Assembly: GCA_018296165.2 (NCBI GenBank)
Contig: JACKQL020000137.1
Location: 1-64,000, forward strand
Direction of reading: 5' to 3'
Source of the DNA: Termitomyces sp. T153
Lineage: Eukaryota > Basidiomycota > Agaricomycetes > Agaricales > Lyophyllaceae
Length of the DNA: 64,000 nucleotides
Below, one piece after another: positions 34,017-44,449 of this stretch. The position numbers and the translations under genes were made by a program. Below the pieces are notes generated by a model that worked only from the letters and a program-made list of their open reading frames with translations, did no database searches and was not told the DNA's origin. How positions within the stretch are numbered: the stretch's first letter is position 1; the number at the start of each line of letters is the position of its first letter.

Positions 34017-35532
34017 TCAAATCTCATCGTCCAATGCCAGACACTTGTCCAAAGTAAGTGTGGAGCGGACACAAGGAAACACAACTCACTCGGAATTCAA
34101 TAAACGCATCTGAAGCACCACCTCTTGGTGATGGCATTAGAAACTGAAGGCTCAGTAATCCGTCTTCGTCAATCCGCAACGAAGTCTTGGTGGAACTTTG
34201 CAATGCCCGAAGTGTCTTTGTTATATGCCCAAATCTATAGCTGGATTTCAAGGAACATTAGACAGGGTAACGTAACGTAGAAGCAGCGTACCTGACACGA
34301 ACGATTTCTTTACATTCAAAGGTTTCTAGTACTTCTCTGTCATTTGGGTAGTCCATCTAGGATGTCTTGGTTGCGAAACTTATACGGAGAGAAGAAAGCA
34401 TACCTCAGTACTACCAAACGTTCCTGCCGCTTGAATGCGAAGCATTGGTTTTTCAACTGCGCGTGACATTTGACCTCCGCGCGAAGTCGAATCCTCCGCC
34501 TCTGGAGGGGGACTTCCAATGAAAGTCAGTTTGTCGAATGAAGGATCAAGTTCTGAAAGTGCATCGCGAAGCCACGATGACTGATTATCATTAGCTAAAA
34601 ACAAAACGGGTTGCCGACAGAGGCCACCTCGTACTTTTAATATCACTTTCAAAACCCTATATAAGATGAGCTAGTGTTTTCAGATTGACTGATTGACACT
34701 CACGTGTGACTAGCATCGAAAGGAAGCTCGAGATGGGGCTCAAATTCGAATGTGGCTATCTCACATGTAGTTGTTGGTCCTGCTGCGTCCTCTGCGCTTG
34801 ATGTAACTCGTAAAGCAGCATGTCAGTCAGTCATGAAAGAACAAGCTCACAGTACCAATGTGAGAGGATTTCCCGGACCAACATAGGTCAGCCGCATCCC
34901 TGTCCTCTTATCCGGACCAGAGAAATACGCGTCCAGTCCTCGAGCCTCACTTCTCCCTCGCCCTCTACGGTCGTCATCGTCGTCGTGATCTGAATCATTC
35001 CCGGCTTTCTTCCACTTCTTGTATTTTATACTCGCATTTGTGGGTGGAGCACCAGCAGTACCAAATATGTTTAGACATTCGATCAAAGTGTTGAGTGGTA
35101 TTTCAAATCCAACATTGATCTCGGCACCTTCAGATTCTTGCGAGGATTGGATCGCATCTGACTGGTATGAGTATTCATCAAATATATCAGAGAATACGAA
35201 TGCGGTGCCTGCATAGTTGATTGAATGATCCTAGATTCCTCCAAGATCAGGAAAAGCTTACCCAGGAGAGTTCGCGCTTCTTCTACGGTAATCGTAAGAC
35301 CTCTAGCTGTAACTGTAAAGGTTGCGCGCTTGTAAGTTAAGTTTGGTTTGTCGTGGAGCAAGCTTCAGGCAGCTTACATTAGCCAAATTGATTGCACGTA
35401 GCAGTGCTGCGAAGTACCGAACATCATGTACGGAGGCTCTGAGGACCTTGATCCTAGTAATCAGATTAACTTGGTTACATAAGATGGTACACCAACTGGC
35501 GGATGTGGTGCTTCCTCTGAAACTTGGGACAT
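34017..35532 (-). CDS. rad1: Rad1, subunit of the 9-1-1 DNA-damage checkpoint clamp
   Basis: Ten exons (35532-35491, 35446-35378, 35328-35262, 35208-34851, 34796-34704, 34656-34635, 34580-34404, 34356-34292, 34240-34090, 34043-34017) total 1071 nt in frame, 356 residues plus TGA. Introns are 44-54 nt and GT-AG. Family blocks in order are VLRASVHDVRYFAALLRAIN, GLTITVEEART, TAFVFSDIFDEYSYQ, IPLNTLIECLNIFGTAGAP, LTYVGPGNPLTLVL, the KTSLRIDEDGLLSLQFLMP core and FIEFRCLALDDE at the end. Rad1 pairs with Rad9 and Hus1 in a PCNA-like ring loaded at damaged DNA to activate ATR signalling. An acidic, Arg-rich insertion (DHDDDDDRRGRGR) in the loop after FGTAGAP makes it longer than human RAD1 (about 280 residues). 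The first intron borders are the least certain. Confidence 0.93.
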
Positions 35533-35790
35533 GGTCACTAGTGGTCCGTTCACTGTTCAAGGTTGATGGCAAGTTGGCGGTTGTCACCAGAAAGGAACTG
35601 TATCATGTGACTGTGACTGTACAAAAACACGACCTCGTCAATCACGCCCAGGCTTGAAGCACGCCTCCGTACATCTCGAGAAAACAATTCACAAAGATGT
35701 GAGCCTCTTGCACGGACCATCGACGCCCTACAAACTTGTCTCTTCAACTCCTTAGTGAATGCAACAATGGATCAGACTAAAATTCTCATG
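35533..35790. other. 5' flank of rad1
   Basis: About 255 bp of CpG-containing DNA separate the rad1 start codon from a copia LTR remnant. Any native promoter must lie in this short stretch or within the repeat. A 65-residue minus-strand frame spans the region but has no support. Confidence 0.5.
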
Positions 35791-36200
35791 GTCTTTTTTT
35801 CTCCCTTACAAGCTCAAGCAATCCATTGCAGCATAATGTATGAAGAGGACTGTTAAGGCAGGGCTGGCTAGCATAAGTCGGGATTATGAGTGAGCTAAGG
35901 GACTGCAGTGTATGAGGTAAAACCTCAGTAAATAGAAGAACACTATAAATAGAATGAACATGAATAACAACAGTAAATGGTGCTTGCACTTCAGTGGACA
36001 GAAGAAGGGACAGAAGAAGACTGAGGTGTGACAATGACAATGGAAGAAAATTTACTATAGTGACTGTGGGTATTTATCCCTAACCCTCCTTCTTGAGATG
36101 AATATGGATTAATAATACCAAGAAGTTCCACAATTTTTTTTGAACTTGACTTGAGCAAGGGACTTGGTAAAAATATCAGTGGTCATATGAAAAGTCAGAA
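35791..36200 (-). mobile_element. Ty1/copia 3' end: RNase H tail and LTR remnant
   Basis: Minus-strand 36190-36100 reads TDIFTKSLAQVKFKK, the conserved end of copia polyproteins, with a frame slip in the A run at about 36135. It is followed by a purine run (AAGAAGGAGGG, near 36096) and about 300 bp of CpG-free DNA ending near 35790. That stretch fits an LTR lying upstream of rad1 in the same orientation. The expected TG start is not visible, so the LTR limits are guesses. Confidence 0.5.
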
Positions 36201-36379
36201 TGTAATGAATTTGAACAAGATTAGAAGATACTATTTGACAAATGAAATGAAAATAGCCATTGATATCTTTGGTTGGTGTGTGAAATGCCTAGTCAAGGCT
36301 TTGACTGAGGCTAAAGTTGGTACATCTGATGTGTTCCCACTATCAGTCCATTCACAACTTCCTGTTTGAATGTCTACAG

Positions 36380-37310
36380 TGTCAGGTTCTGCTGACCACA
36401 GGGGCTCAGCTTAACTGAGCAAATCCTTACTAGGCAGATGTGACATCCTGTACTTGTGACCTTGCACTCCAGGGCAGTCCAGGGAGGTCTAAGACAGAGT
36501 GTGAGTAAGGGTTGGGCTTGGGGATTTGTCAGGCACAAGTCCAGGGGCAGATACTGGAAACACAGGGCAATTGAGGGTCACACAAGCAATGGGAGCAAGA
36601 CTGGAGTTTGAGGGGCAATCAGATGGAATTGATGGGTTCTGGGGCTGAGCATAGGGCAAGGTCCAGAGTTAGTTAGGAATGTACAAGTCATAACAATATG
36701 AACAGGAATCAGAACAGAGATAGAATTGAGAGGAATTCAGGCACACATGAAAGGAAACTGAGGCAAACAAGATGAAATGGAGTCAAGATGAGACAGAGAT
36801 GAGAGCAAAATGGAATTGAAAGAAAATAAGACTGAGAACAAGTCAAAAGACAGAAACAGAGACAAAACCAGAAACAAAACATAACAGATACAGACTTAAG
36901 TAGGTAATATCGAGACCACCATAGCAGATATTACTCTATGACTTAAGTACTAACTATGAGAACTCCTGTGGGGTTTGCAGGTCTGGCAGCAGGGCTCATC
37001 AGAACTGTGCAGGGTTTACAGGTGTTGGTTCTGATCAGTTGGCAGGCCATGGTGACACCTTGGTGTGAGTCTGTGATGTATGCCAGGGTTCAGGGGAAGC
37101 ATTGGGGATATTTGGGAGCTTGGAAGGATATGGGGGAGTGACAAGGCTTGCCAGGAGGCCATTGGGCTTGCCAGGGAGGCATTGGAGTTAGCCAGGGCAG
37201 GTGCTGGGGGTGAACAACAGTTGGGGTGGGTCAAGGGGGTGTTGGTGGGTAGTCTGGGCATTTTTAGTGTGCAGGAGGGAGGTCCAGAGGTCTGGAGATG
37301 GGTTGTGACA
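36380..37310 (-). repeat. Solo LTR, family A, target duplication TACAG
   Basis: TGTCAGGTTCTGCTGACC at 36380 to GATGGGTTGTGACA at 37310, flanked by TACAG at 36375-36379 and 37311-37315. It is 931 bp, nearly CpG-free and therefore old. The sequence on both sides is CpG-poor repeat DNA. Confidence 0.92.
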
Positions 37311-37315
37311 TACAG

Positions 37316-38100
37316 CACCTGTGCATGTATGAGTACAAGAAGCATGTCCATATGGTCCACTCCAAAAAAGCTGAGTCCTTTCAATCCTACATCATCTGAG
37401 GTGTTAAAATACCTTTTTGCATACATCAGTTATCACCATCAAGAATGGGCCATTGCAGCACATGGCAAGTCCAAGGTCTACTAGAACTCATCAATCTGTT
37501 TGTAGTAGATTCAATGTATATATGTCATAATGTGACTACAAATGATACGTAATACAGTTGTATACAGACTTCCTTGTAATAAACTGTTATATTTACATGT
37601 TTTCACAAAATAAGACATCCAAAAAATGACTAATGTTGTGTAAATTTGTCAGAAGACTACATGTAATAGTGCAAAGGCACATAACTGAATTAATCAGAAA
37701 AAAACAACACTGCCAGGCAACAATTGTCAATTGACTGGCCAAAGGAATGGAGGTTAACCACACAATTTCAGCTGGCCCAGATTACACAATCCATCACTGT
37801 AGTGGCAGCTGATTAATCAACTAACCCATTGTTTTCATTAAGCAGATTACTGTCAGTGATCCAGATATGAAATGCAATTTTGGATGACTTCAGCTTCCAT
37901 CAATATCCTACATATTCCTCGGAAAATAAGAAAGTTATATCTCTAGTATACAAAGTATGAGTGTGCCAAGTTTTGTATTTTTTCTCATTTGAGGAAGGAT
38001 GCCAGAGACATCCTAATGGAAGGGTTGATGCTCAACATGACTATTTCCCACAAAACTTTTTTTTGTCTGACTCAAGGGGTACTCTGAACTATGGGGGTGG
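37316..38100. other. CpG-poor repeat-like spacer
   Basis: No coding motif. An early, diverged copy of the 62-bp unit described next is visible at about 37790-37855. At 38059-38105 there is a CpG-depleted version of the segment at 7361-7413. Confidence 0.4.
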
Positions 38101-38103
38101 GAT

Positions 38104-38300
38104 AGTATTACACAATCCATTGCTGTAGCAGCAGCTGACTAATCAATCAACCCAGTGTTTTCATCAAGCAGATGACCCAATCCATTGCTGTAGCAGCAGC
38201 TGACTAATCAACCAACCCAGTGTTTTGGTCAAGCAGACTGTACAATCCACAGCTGTAGCAGCAGCTGACTAATCAGCCAGCCCAGTGTTTTTGTTAAATA
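38104..38300 (+). repeat. Tandem repeat of about 62 bp, three copies
   Basis: Three consecutive units contain CAATCCAYWGCTGTAGCAGCAGCTGACTAATCA and CAACCCAGTGTTTTSRTCAAGCAG, with a related single unit at about 37790. No known element was recognised. Confidence 0.75.
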
Positions 38301-38599
38301 ATTCATCTCAAATAATGGAAAGTTAACATGTTGTGAAATTACCTTCATAAATTTGACTGGTTGTCATGAACACAGACATATTGCAAAGCTGTTCTGAACA
38401 AAATACAAAATATATATTATCTGTAGTGTTCTCTAGTCCAAATAGAACACCACAATTAAAAAACAAAAAGAAAACAGAAATATCAAAGAATATTACAGAA
38501 TAACAGAACAAGAAGGAAAAAAATAATGAAAAAAAAGCAATTCCATTAATTAGCTGGTGGTAATAGCCAAAGAACATAGCTGGGAGGGAGCAAATTTTA

Positions 38600-39300
38600 A
38601 AGACAGAGTAGGTCAAAGTCACATGGTGTTCATTTTTACAATATTAGCTGGTTGTGATAGCTGGAAGGGAGCAAAACTTGAGGACACACATGGTGCTTAT
38701 TTTTACAATATTAGCCAGTGGTAGTGGCTGAAAGGGAGCAGACAAGGAAAGAATACCCAGTCAGACCAGATCATGTGCTTAAGAGATATCTGGTCAGAGT
38801 AGGTCAAAGTCACATGATGTTCATTTTCATTATATTATATAGTTGGTGGTAATAACTGGAAGGGAGCAAAATTGAGGACAAGAAAAGGATACCCAGTCAA
38901 AGTCATGTGATGTTCATTTTCATTCTATAGCCAGTGGTAATAGCAGGATACCTAGTCAGACCAGATCACATGCCTCAAGGAGCAAAATTCAAGAACAAGG
39001 ATACTTGGTCAGAGTAGGTCAAAGTCACATGATGTTCATTTTCATTATATAGCTGTTGGTAATAGCTGGAAGGGAGCAAAATTGAGGACAAGAAACAGGA
39101 TACCTGGTCATACCAGATCATGTGCCTCAGAAAGCAAAATTCAAGGACAAGAATACCTGGTCAGAGTAGGTCATAGGTCAAAGTCGTCACATGATGTTCA
39201 TTGTCACTATATAGTCGGTGGTAATAGCCGGAAGGGAGCAAAAATCAAGGACAAGAAAAGGATACCCAGTTAGATCAGATCATGTGCCTAATAATCTTAT
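38600..39300 (+). repeat. Irregular satellite-like tandem repeats
   Basis: At least six degenerate units contain GGTCAAAGTCACATGATGTTCATTTTCA, then TAGCTGGTGGTAATAGCTGGAAGGGAGCAAAA, then CCAGATCATGTGCC, with variable spacing of about 90-190 bp. CpG rises at the right end (GTCGTCACATG, GTCGGTGGTAATAGCCGG, 39180-39230), which shows the less decayed form of the unit beside host island 3. Confidence 0.75.
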
Positions 39301-39807
39301 CACGTGGGAGCAAAAATCGAGCACAAAATTTGGCGGGTTGAAGATGGAGTGAAGCCTCGGCTACTTCGTAGACCTCGGAACCAAATGCTTCCAAGATACC
39401 CTTCACCAGGGAATGCAATTGAGACAATACAGCCCGCTCATTCTCTGCGTATGCGGAGTGATTTCATGGCTCTTGTAGTGTCAAAGTACCTGTTGGTAGT
39501 GCCATGCAAGATAAGCGGGTTGCACCTTGATGAATAAAGTCCTCTGCCAACGCTCAGATAAGTCAAACTGTCAGTGATGCAAGAGTAGTTACAAATGCGT
39601 TACAACAATAGGATCTAGTATTTACAGATTCTTACTACAATGAAAGCAATCTCTTATGGATGCCACTTTTATCAAGATAGAAAAAGAGGTGATCCCGTCG
39701 AATGTAACTAAAGGAATGTAACTAAAGATCCCGACGAGCCAAGTTGAGCCAATAACTTTGTTTTCATATATCATATATATACATCTGCTTCGTGTACTTC
39801 GAACATA
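39301..39807. other. Left edge of host island 3
   Basis: CpG-containing unique DNA. The 3' flank of the minus-strand gene ending at 39808 lies here. A 77-residue plus-strand open frame (39304-39537) has no motif and is not called. Confidence 0.4.
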
Positions 39808-40247
39808 TCAGTGGTGAACGACTCTATTCCAAGATGTTGGTCTGCGATCCTGATCAGGAAAGAATGTAGCAACTCACAGACAGAGTTTCCGTGAGTATGG
39901 TTGTGGTTGTGATGACTTTCCTTCATTGAAGGAGTCGCTTCGCGATGCTTGGGTAATCCAACGAAAATGTCCGGCCGAGGGAGGGTATCAATCGCAAGCG
40001 CTTGCTTGATCGAGTCGCGACCATTGACTGCTGCGAATACGTTCACAGAGGCCAACACAACAGCCAGAGCACAAAGCAGGTATATAAGGGTTACAATTCG
40101 CTTTGAAGGGACGATGACGTTGGTGCAGTGGTAAATGCCACCCTCTCCATTCTCAGAATCTGCAAGGATCTTTTGACTCAATTCTGAGTCAAATACTTCT
40201 TGAGATGGTACAGAGATGTAGATCGCGTCCGTAATACTAGTAGGCAT
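39808..40247 (-). CDS. Small single-pass membrane protein with His-rich tail
   Basis: The ATG at 40247 opens a frame with a 50-residue polar N-terminus, a strong membrane segment at 51-73, then DTLPRPDIFVGLPKH, an L-P-R-P-D-x-F-x-G-L pattern I associate with proteins near mushroom UstYa genes. It ends in SHHNHNHTHG (111-120). A good donor (T|GTGAGT, 39877) paired with an AG at 39823-39822 gives a second exon of 14 nt and 127 residues. Without splicing the frame runs to 39771 (158 residues). The His cluster could bind metal, but that is inference. The neighbour 430 bp away, facing outward, is a UstYa-like gene. Confidence 0.5.
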
Positions 40248-40675
40248 CCTAGAATTCTTGAATTGTGGTGAGGGGTACGAGACGTTTGAGCAACATACTT
40301 ACGATACTTCACGTTCGACTCGATTATTGTGTGGAGCAAAATCAAATGACATTTGGAGGCATGCTTTATCGAGGCTGGTGGCCTTTCGGCCCGGCGCCCT
40401 GTTTTGCATGATTGATCGACATTCTGTAAGGTCACTCGGGTCACCCGCTTAATGAAGCCCGATGATCGCGGTCATTAGAGAGTATTTGCAAGGGGGTTTT
40501 TGGCAATTCCCAGTTCCATCAGAAGTTAGCCGAGTGAAAATATCTGATAGATGGAAGCCCGGAGAAATGTTGTAAGTATACATAATGACCTCGATCCGTT
40601 ATTTCCCATGATCCAACTGATGTTCTGTGCTAGAAGAATATCTTGAAACTCTGCAAGTTAGTGCTGCGATATCTG

Positions 40676-41465
40676 ATGTTGCCCTGTTTACGTCAAATTT
40701 CCTGCTACACTGTACTATCCATTCTCCTATTCATCATGGCCACTATGAACTTCATTTACGTGGCTAAAATCATGTTCTTCTCAACGCCCGATCATGACGA
40801 CTTGGAAGTGTACAGTGTGTAAAATTCTTCTGATTACTTTTGAAGTTCCAGAAATCGATTTTATGTCCACTATGGTAGCGTATCGTGGGCACGATTACCC
40901 AGAAAATTTACCGATTGGATCATTGCCTCTCGTGCCTATGGTAGCAGAGGAAACCGTTCACTATCCTCTACTCGGGCTCCAATCCGATGCTGAATGGTTC
41001 TCACTCACGCCATCCAAGTTCGGATACGTTCAGCTGGGGCCGGAAAATCGTTTATTCTCTGTCTCCATGTTTCATCAACTTCACTGCCTCCGAATGCTGA
41101 ATCTCGCCTTTGGAAAAGCTCGAATAGCAACTTCGGGCCATGTGCAACACTGCCTCAACTACTTGCGTCAGGCAGCCTTATGCTCTGCAGACCTGACTAT
41201 CGAAGCTGGCAACTTTGAGGATAGGGATTTCGCCACTGAAAGGACTGGCGCAACATATATGTGCAAGGATTGGAGCTTGGTATATCCCTTCTTGGAGGAG
41301 AATGGTGCTAGATGGAAGACAGATGAATCCGAGAGGTTTGCTCCAATCCTCTTATATAGAATTCCATTTCACAGTGATCAATTTCAACAGAGTCTGAAAT
41401 TCTTGAAAGATTTTTGCTCGGGAGATGAAAAAAATACGTTATCAAATAGAACCGTAGAATTATAA
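40676..41465 (+). CDS. UstYa-like (DUF3328) protein, canonical motifs
   Basis: Exon 1 (40676-40814) encodes an N-terminal membrane segment (residues 11-33). It joins in frame to exon 2 (40852-41465) across a 37-nt intron (GTGTGT...CCAG), giving 250 residues. The family order is intact: RGHDYPENLP, EETVHYPL, a W at 95, LGPENRLFSVSM, HQLHC (121-125), HVQHC (143-147), LNYLRQAALCSADLTIE and CKDW. The two HxxHC motifs are the presumed metal-binding active-site residues of UstYa oxidases, which act on secondary-metabolite peptides in the secretory pathway. The intron is unusually short, so exon 1 is less certain than exon 2. The last codon overlaps the stop of the converging gene at 41460. Confidence 0.85.
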
Positions 41466-42136
41466 AAGTTTTTTCTCTTTCCCTTCCTTCAAATCCATAT
41501 AATGTCGATAGTTGCGCTCGGCCGCTTCATAGACCGCCCTCCAATCAGTGCAGGTATGAGTCACGTATGGCACCGTCAGTTGATTCCCGTGCGATGCTCG
41601 TAATGATTCCAGACGAAGATCTGCACTACACAGCGTCATTTGTCGAAGATAATTCATGCAATGCTGTGCCAGCTCTGGCCTGTCGATTTGGGCGGAAATG
41701 GAAGCATCTGCATAGAATTTGGCGAGTACTTCCTGGAGTATGGTTATGCATCTAAGACGATGGAACATTCCCACTGTAAATGGGCGCCCTGCGGGGCCAA
41801 GATAGACTACCGCCCCACCGGTGGGTAAGGTGGTATTCCATTCTGCTGCACCGAGGTCTGTGCCGAACGCATAATGCGCGGTGTTCTCAAGTGATAGGTG
41901 CACACTTTCGAGAGGCGGAAGAATCCAAGTCTGTGGGTAGTCGAGTCCTACATATGCTTTGTAGACACAAAAATAAAGCTTCGGTCACAAGTCAAACCCT
42001 TCTTGAGAAAAAGAAAATACATACAATAGTGAATTTGATCATAAGTTCGGGGAAATTGTGAGGAGCGAGCGTACAACCAGGATAGATCTACAGTTGCAAG
42101 TCCCAACATCACGACGAGTATTATCAAGCACGCCAT
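41460..42136 (-). CDS. UstYa-like protein with both HxxHC motifs altered
   Basis: Exons 42136-42025 and 41956-41460 flank a 68-nt intron (GTATGT...CAAAG) and give 202 residues. A membrane segment lies at about 2-21. Family blocks are YVGLDYPQTW, LENTAHYAF, YLGPAGRPFTVGMF, NYLRQMTLCSADLRLE and CTDW. The first motif is HRLRC (103-107), with Arg for the second His, and the second is LAQHC (133-137), with Leu for the first His. Each is missing one ligand. It may be a non-catalytic partner of the neighbouring canonical paralogue, or a decaying copy, although the frame and splice sites are intact. No in-frame ATG lies before an upstream TAG, but an extra 5' exon cannot be excluded. Confidence 0.8.
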
Positions 42137-42817
42137 CCAGTAGGTCCGAAGGTTGTATACTATTTTGAATATGTGAGCTGTTGTAGCAATCCTGAAGCAC
42201 GGATGAAACTATTCTTACTACACTTGCTTGTCATTAAGCTGTAAAAAAGCAAAGGTCAAGTCTGACGATGATTGCCACTGGGGAAGATATCTATTTCAGC
42301 CTGGCGGATCAATCTTTGATAATTCTGACAACCTAAATGTGACGTATGTACATATATGTATGTACATGGTATGGACCGACCAAGATCCCAAGTATCTGGC
42401 CGGTATACAACCAACCGTTTTCCGATGCGAGCGCAGAAATCAATTAGTATTAGTATAATCAACACGCATTTCTCTGTCCGAGAAAAGAGTGGATTTGGGC
42501 CGGAACTAGCTTAATATATTACACGTACCGAAGGACTACGCAAATCCTGGGATGCAAGAGTGATGGGTACAGGAGGAAAACATCAAGGGATTAAAAGGTC
42601 CAGAAAATCATACTTAGTAATTTCCGAGGGTTTGACAAATAAAATGTTCCTCGAACATCGAGAGCACGGTATCATAGCAGAATTTTTCATAGGTTGTTCA
42701 AGTAAGCAAGTTCATAAAGCACTACATTAATATAATCTTTTATCGGGCCTCCTAGAGGGGAGTGAGCAAATGACAAACGAAACCGATAGACAGATGAGAT
42801 ACCATTTGTACCATGAA
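42137..42817. other. Intergenic, host island 3
   Basis: CpG-containing DNA upstream of the minus-strand UstYa-like gene. Short frames only, with no repeat or RNA recognised. Confidence 0.4.
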
Positions 42818-43009
42818 CTAGAAGCAGAGTGCGAGCGCATCTGTTCCTCGCTTTGCGATATCTTCCGCATCGCAGTCAACGGTGTCGACTACAAAACTTG
42901 CGCGATGAGAAAGAGTGATGATGAATGTCCCGTTATCCTCACCTGGAATGGAGCAGACTATGGTGATTGTCAAAGCAACAACAAGAAGGAGCTTATTCAA
43001 AGTATGCAT
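42818..43009 (-). CDS. Possible small secreted peptide precursor with KR site
   Basis: The ATG at 43009 opens a 63-residue frame. Residues 1-20 look like a signal peptide (basic Asn-Lys, then LLLVVALTITIVCS). A possible Kex2 cleavage site, KR, lies at 53-54 and leaves a nine-residue tail ending in CF. The middle (NGTFIITLSHRASF) has a possible N-glycosylation site. It lies 0.7 kb from the UstYa-like pair, so a secreted or processed peptide would fit the context, but there are no repeated cores. An overlapping 108-residue plus-strand frame (42770-43096) is an equally long-shot alternative. Low confidence. Confidence 0.3.
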   Translation of the reverse strand: MHTLNKLLLVVALTITIVCSIPGEDNGTFIITLSHRASFVVDTVDCDAEDIAKRGTDALALCF

Positions 43010-43116
43010 CGTAGCTGTCGTCTTGGGGAAACACGTTGTTTGTTATCTGTAACTTTCAGCAGATATATCATGTGGCGAGTTTTAAATCTTAAATGACCGA
43101 TTACCCTTGGAATTAC

Positions 43117-43255
43117 CCCGGTCGACGACGTGTGAAGATTCTGGCGAAATCTGATGAGAAAGAAGACTATCTATTCCTGAATTCCGGAATTAATTCAATC
43201 CCGGTCAAAGAAGTGTGAAAATTCTGGCGAAATCTGATGAAAAGACTCCTGAATT
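43117..43255 (+). repeat. Local tandem duplication
   Basis: CCCCGGTCGACGACGTGTGAAGATTCTGG... at about 43117 recurs as CCCGGTCAAAGAAGTGTGAAAATTCTGG... at about 43200. Both copies continue GCGAAATCTGATGA and end near CTGAATT. Two copies only, about 82 bp apart. Confidence 0.6.
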
Positions 43256-44449
43256 GATAAGTAAGATCCAAGCTAATCTTACAGCAAATTTCATAAATAG
43301 GCTTCTTCAAGTTTCCCTTGTTTAGTTGTTTGGTTGATAATTCAGCTTTTTGATGAGTCGTATAGTCGTACTTATGTTTATCATGGAAAGCTTTCTTTGG
43401 CGCGCATCCAGGTTTGACCAAGTATCACATGCGCTACAATTTTTGATGAATGTTTTAAGGCATAGGCATCACGCGGAACAACAAGCTGTATGGGTTCCAA
43501 GTACAATCTCATTCGGGAAGCTACCGGAGATGTAAATGATTTGAGGCGACCTTGTTTACTTGTTTGTCTGATGATGTGTGTAACCACGGGAGAGTACAAA
43601 AGCTAGATAGGTAGTCGTTGCTTCGTATTTACCGATTAGCTAAGTGAATACCTCCATGGTATAGCGTGTGTTCCAACATGGGACCACGTCAGTATACCCC
43701 TGCTAAGTTTGTGCACTTGATCGAAGGCCAAATTACCTTTTTAAAATTGCAATTTGGATTTCAATGTCCGCTGTAAACCATGATGGCGACAAGCGACATT
43801 TTCAAATCCTTCACAATCAGAAATGAATGGTGCATCCGAACGTTCTTGTTTTTCGGATCAATCGAGATCCCGACTTTTCCAAGTATCCATACCAGATCTA
43901 GACACCCTTCTGGAGGTTGAGATGATGAGTACCGAGTGGTCCGAGTCGAACCACGATGCTATGCGCACCCATCCTCCGTTCCTCCCATTTTGTGCAGGCG
44001 GCAGCTCGAGCCTATAGCTCATTTAAAATGACTATAAATCCATTGGTTGTTTCACGCGCATACTCTGATAAAAGAAATTTGGCCCTAGGCCCAAAAATCG
44101 AAATTTCGGTTTTTGGTCTGATTTATCATTTTTCATCCGGGGAAATCATATTGGAGGATTGTAGCTGATATTTTGAAATTTCTCTGAGGTTCCAGAAGCC
44201 TAATTCTGATGAAGTATGAGCGGAAGATATAGGTTTGTGGGTGACATAGTAGTACTTAGTGTGTCAACAGTAAACTGGTTGTTTCGCGTCGTACCACGCC
44301 AGCACAATATGTAGATAGTATATAATATATAGCACATTGGAATATCTGTTGAGTATCTCTGAAGAAACAAACACGCTGACTGAAAAAGAAAATAATCCTA
44401 TACACTTCAGGAGTTGATCTGCGGACAACACTAGTAATTCCATCCGATA
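43256..44449. other. Intergenic, host island 3
   Basis: CpG-containing DNA on the 3' side of the peptidase gene. Open frames of 60-84 residues occur on both strands but none has a motif or clear splice structure. Nothing callable. Confidence 0.4.

Noticed and set aside
39801..39830. Splicing of the small membrane protein at the AG at 39825-39824
   Set aside because: With that acceptor the codon across the joint becomes TAG. The next AG (39823-39822) gives a short tail. Both are weak, so the 3' end is left uncertain.
42770..43096. 108-residue plus-strand open frame rich in cysteine
   Set aside because: It overlaps the minus-strand candidate with the signal peptide, has no recognised motif or splice support, and I cannot decide between them. 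I listed only the minus-strand one, at low confidence.
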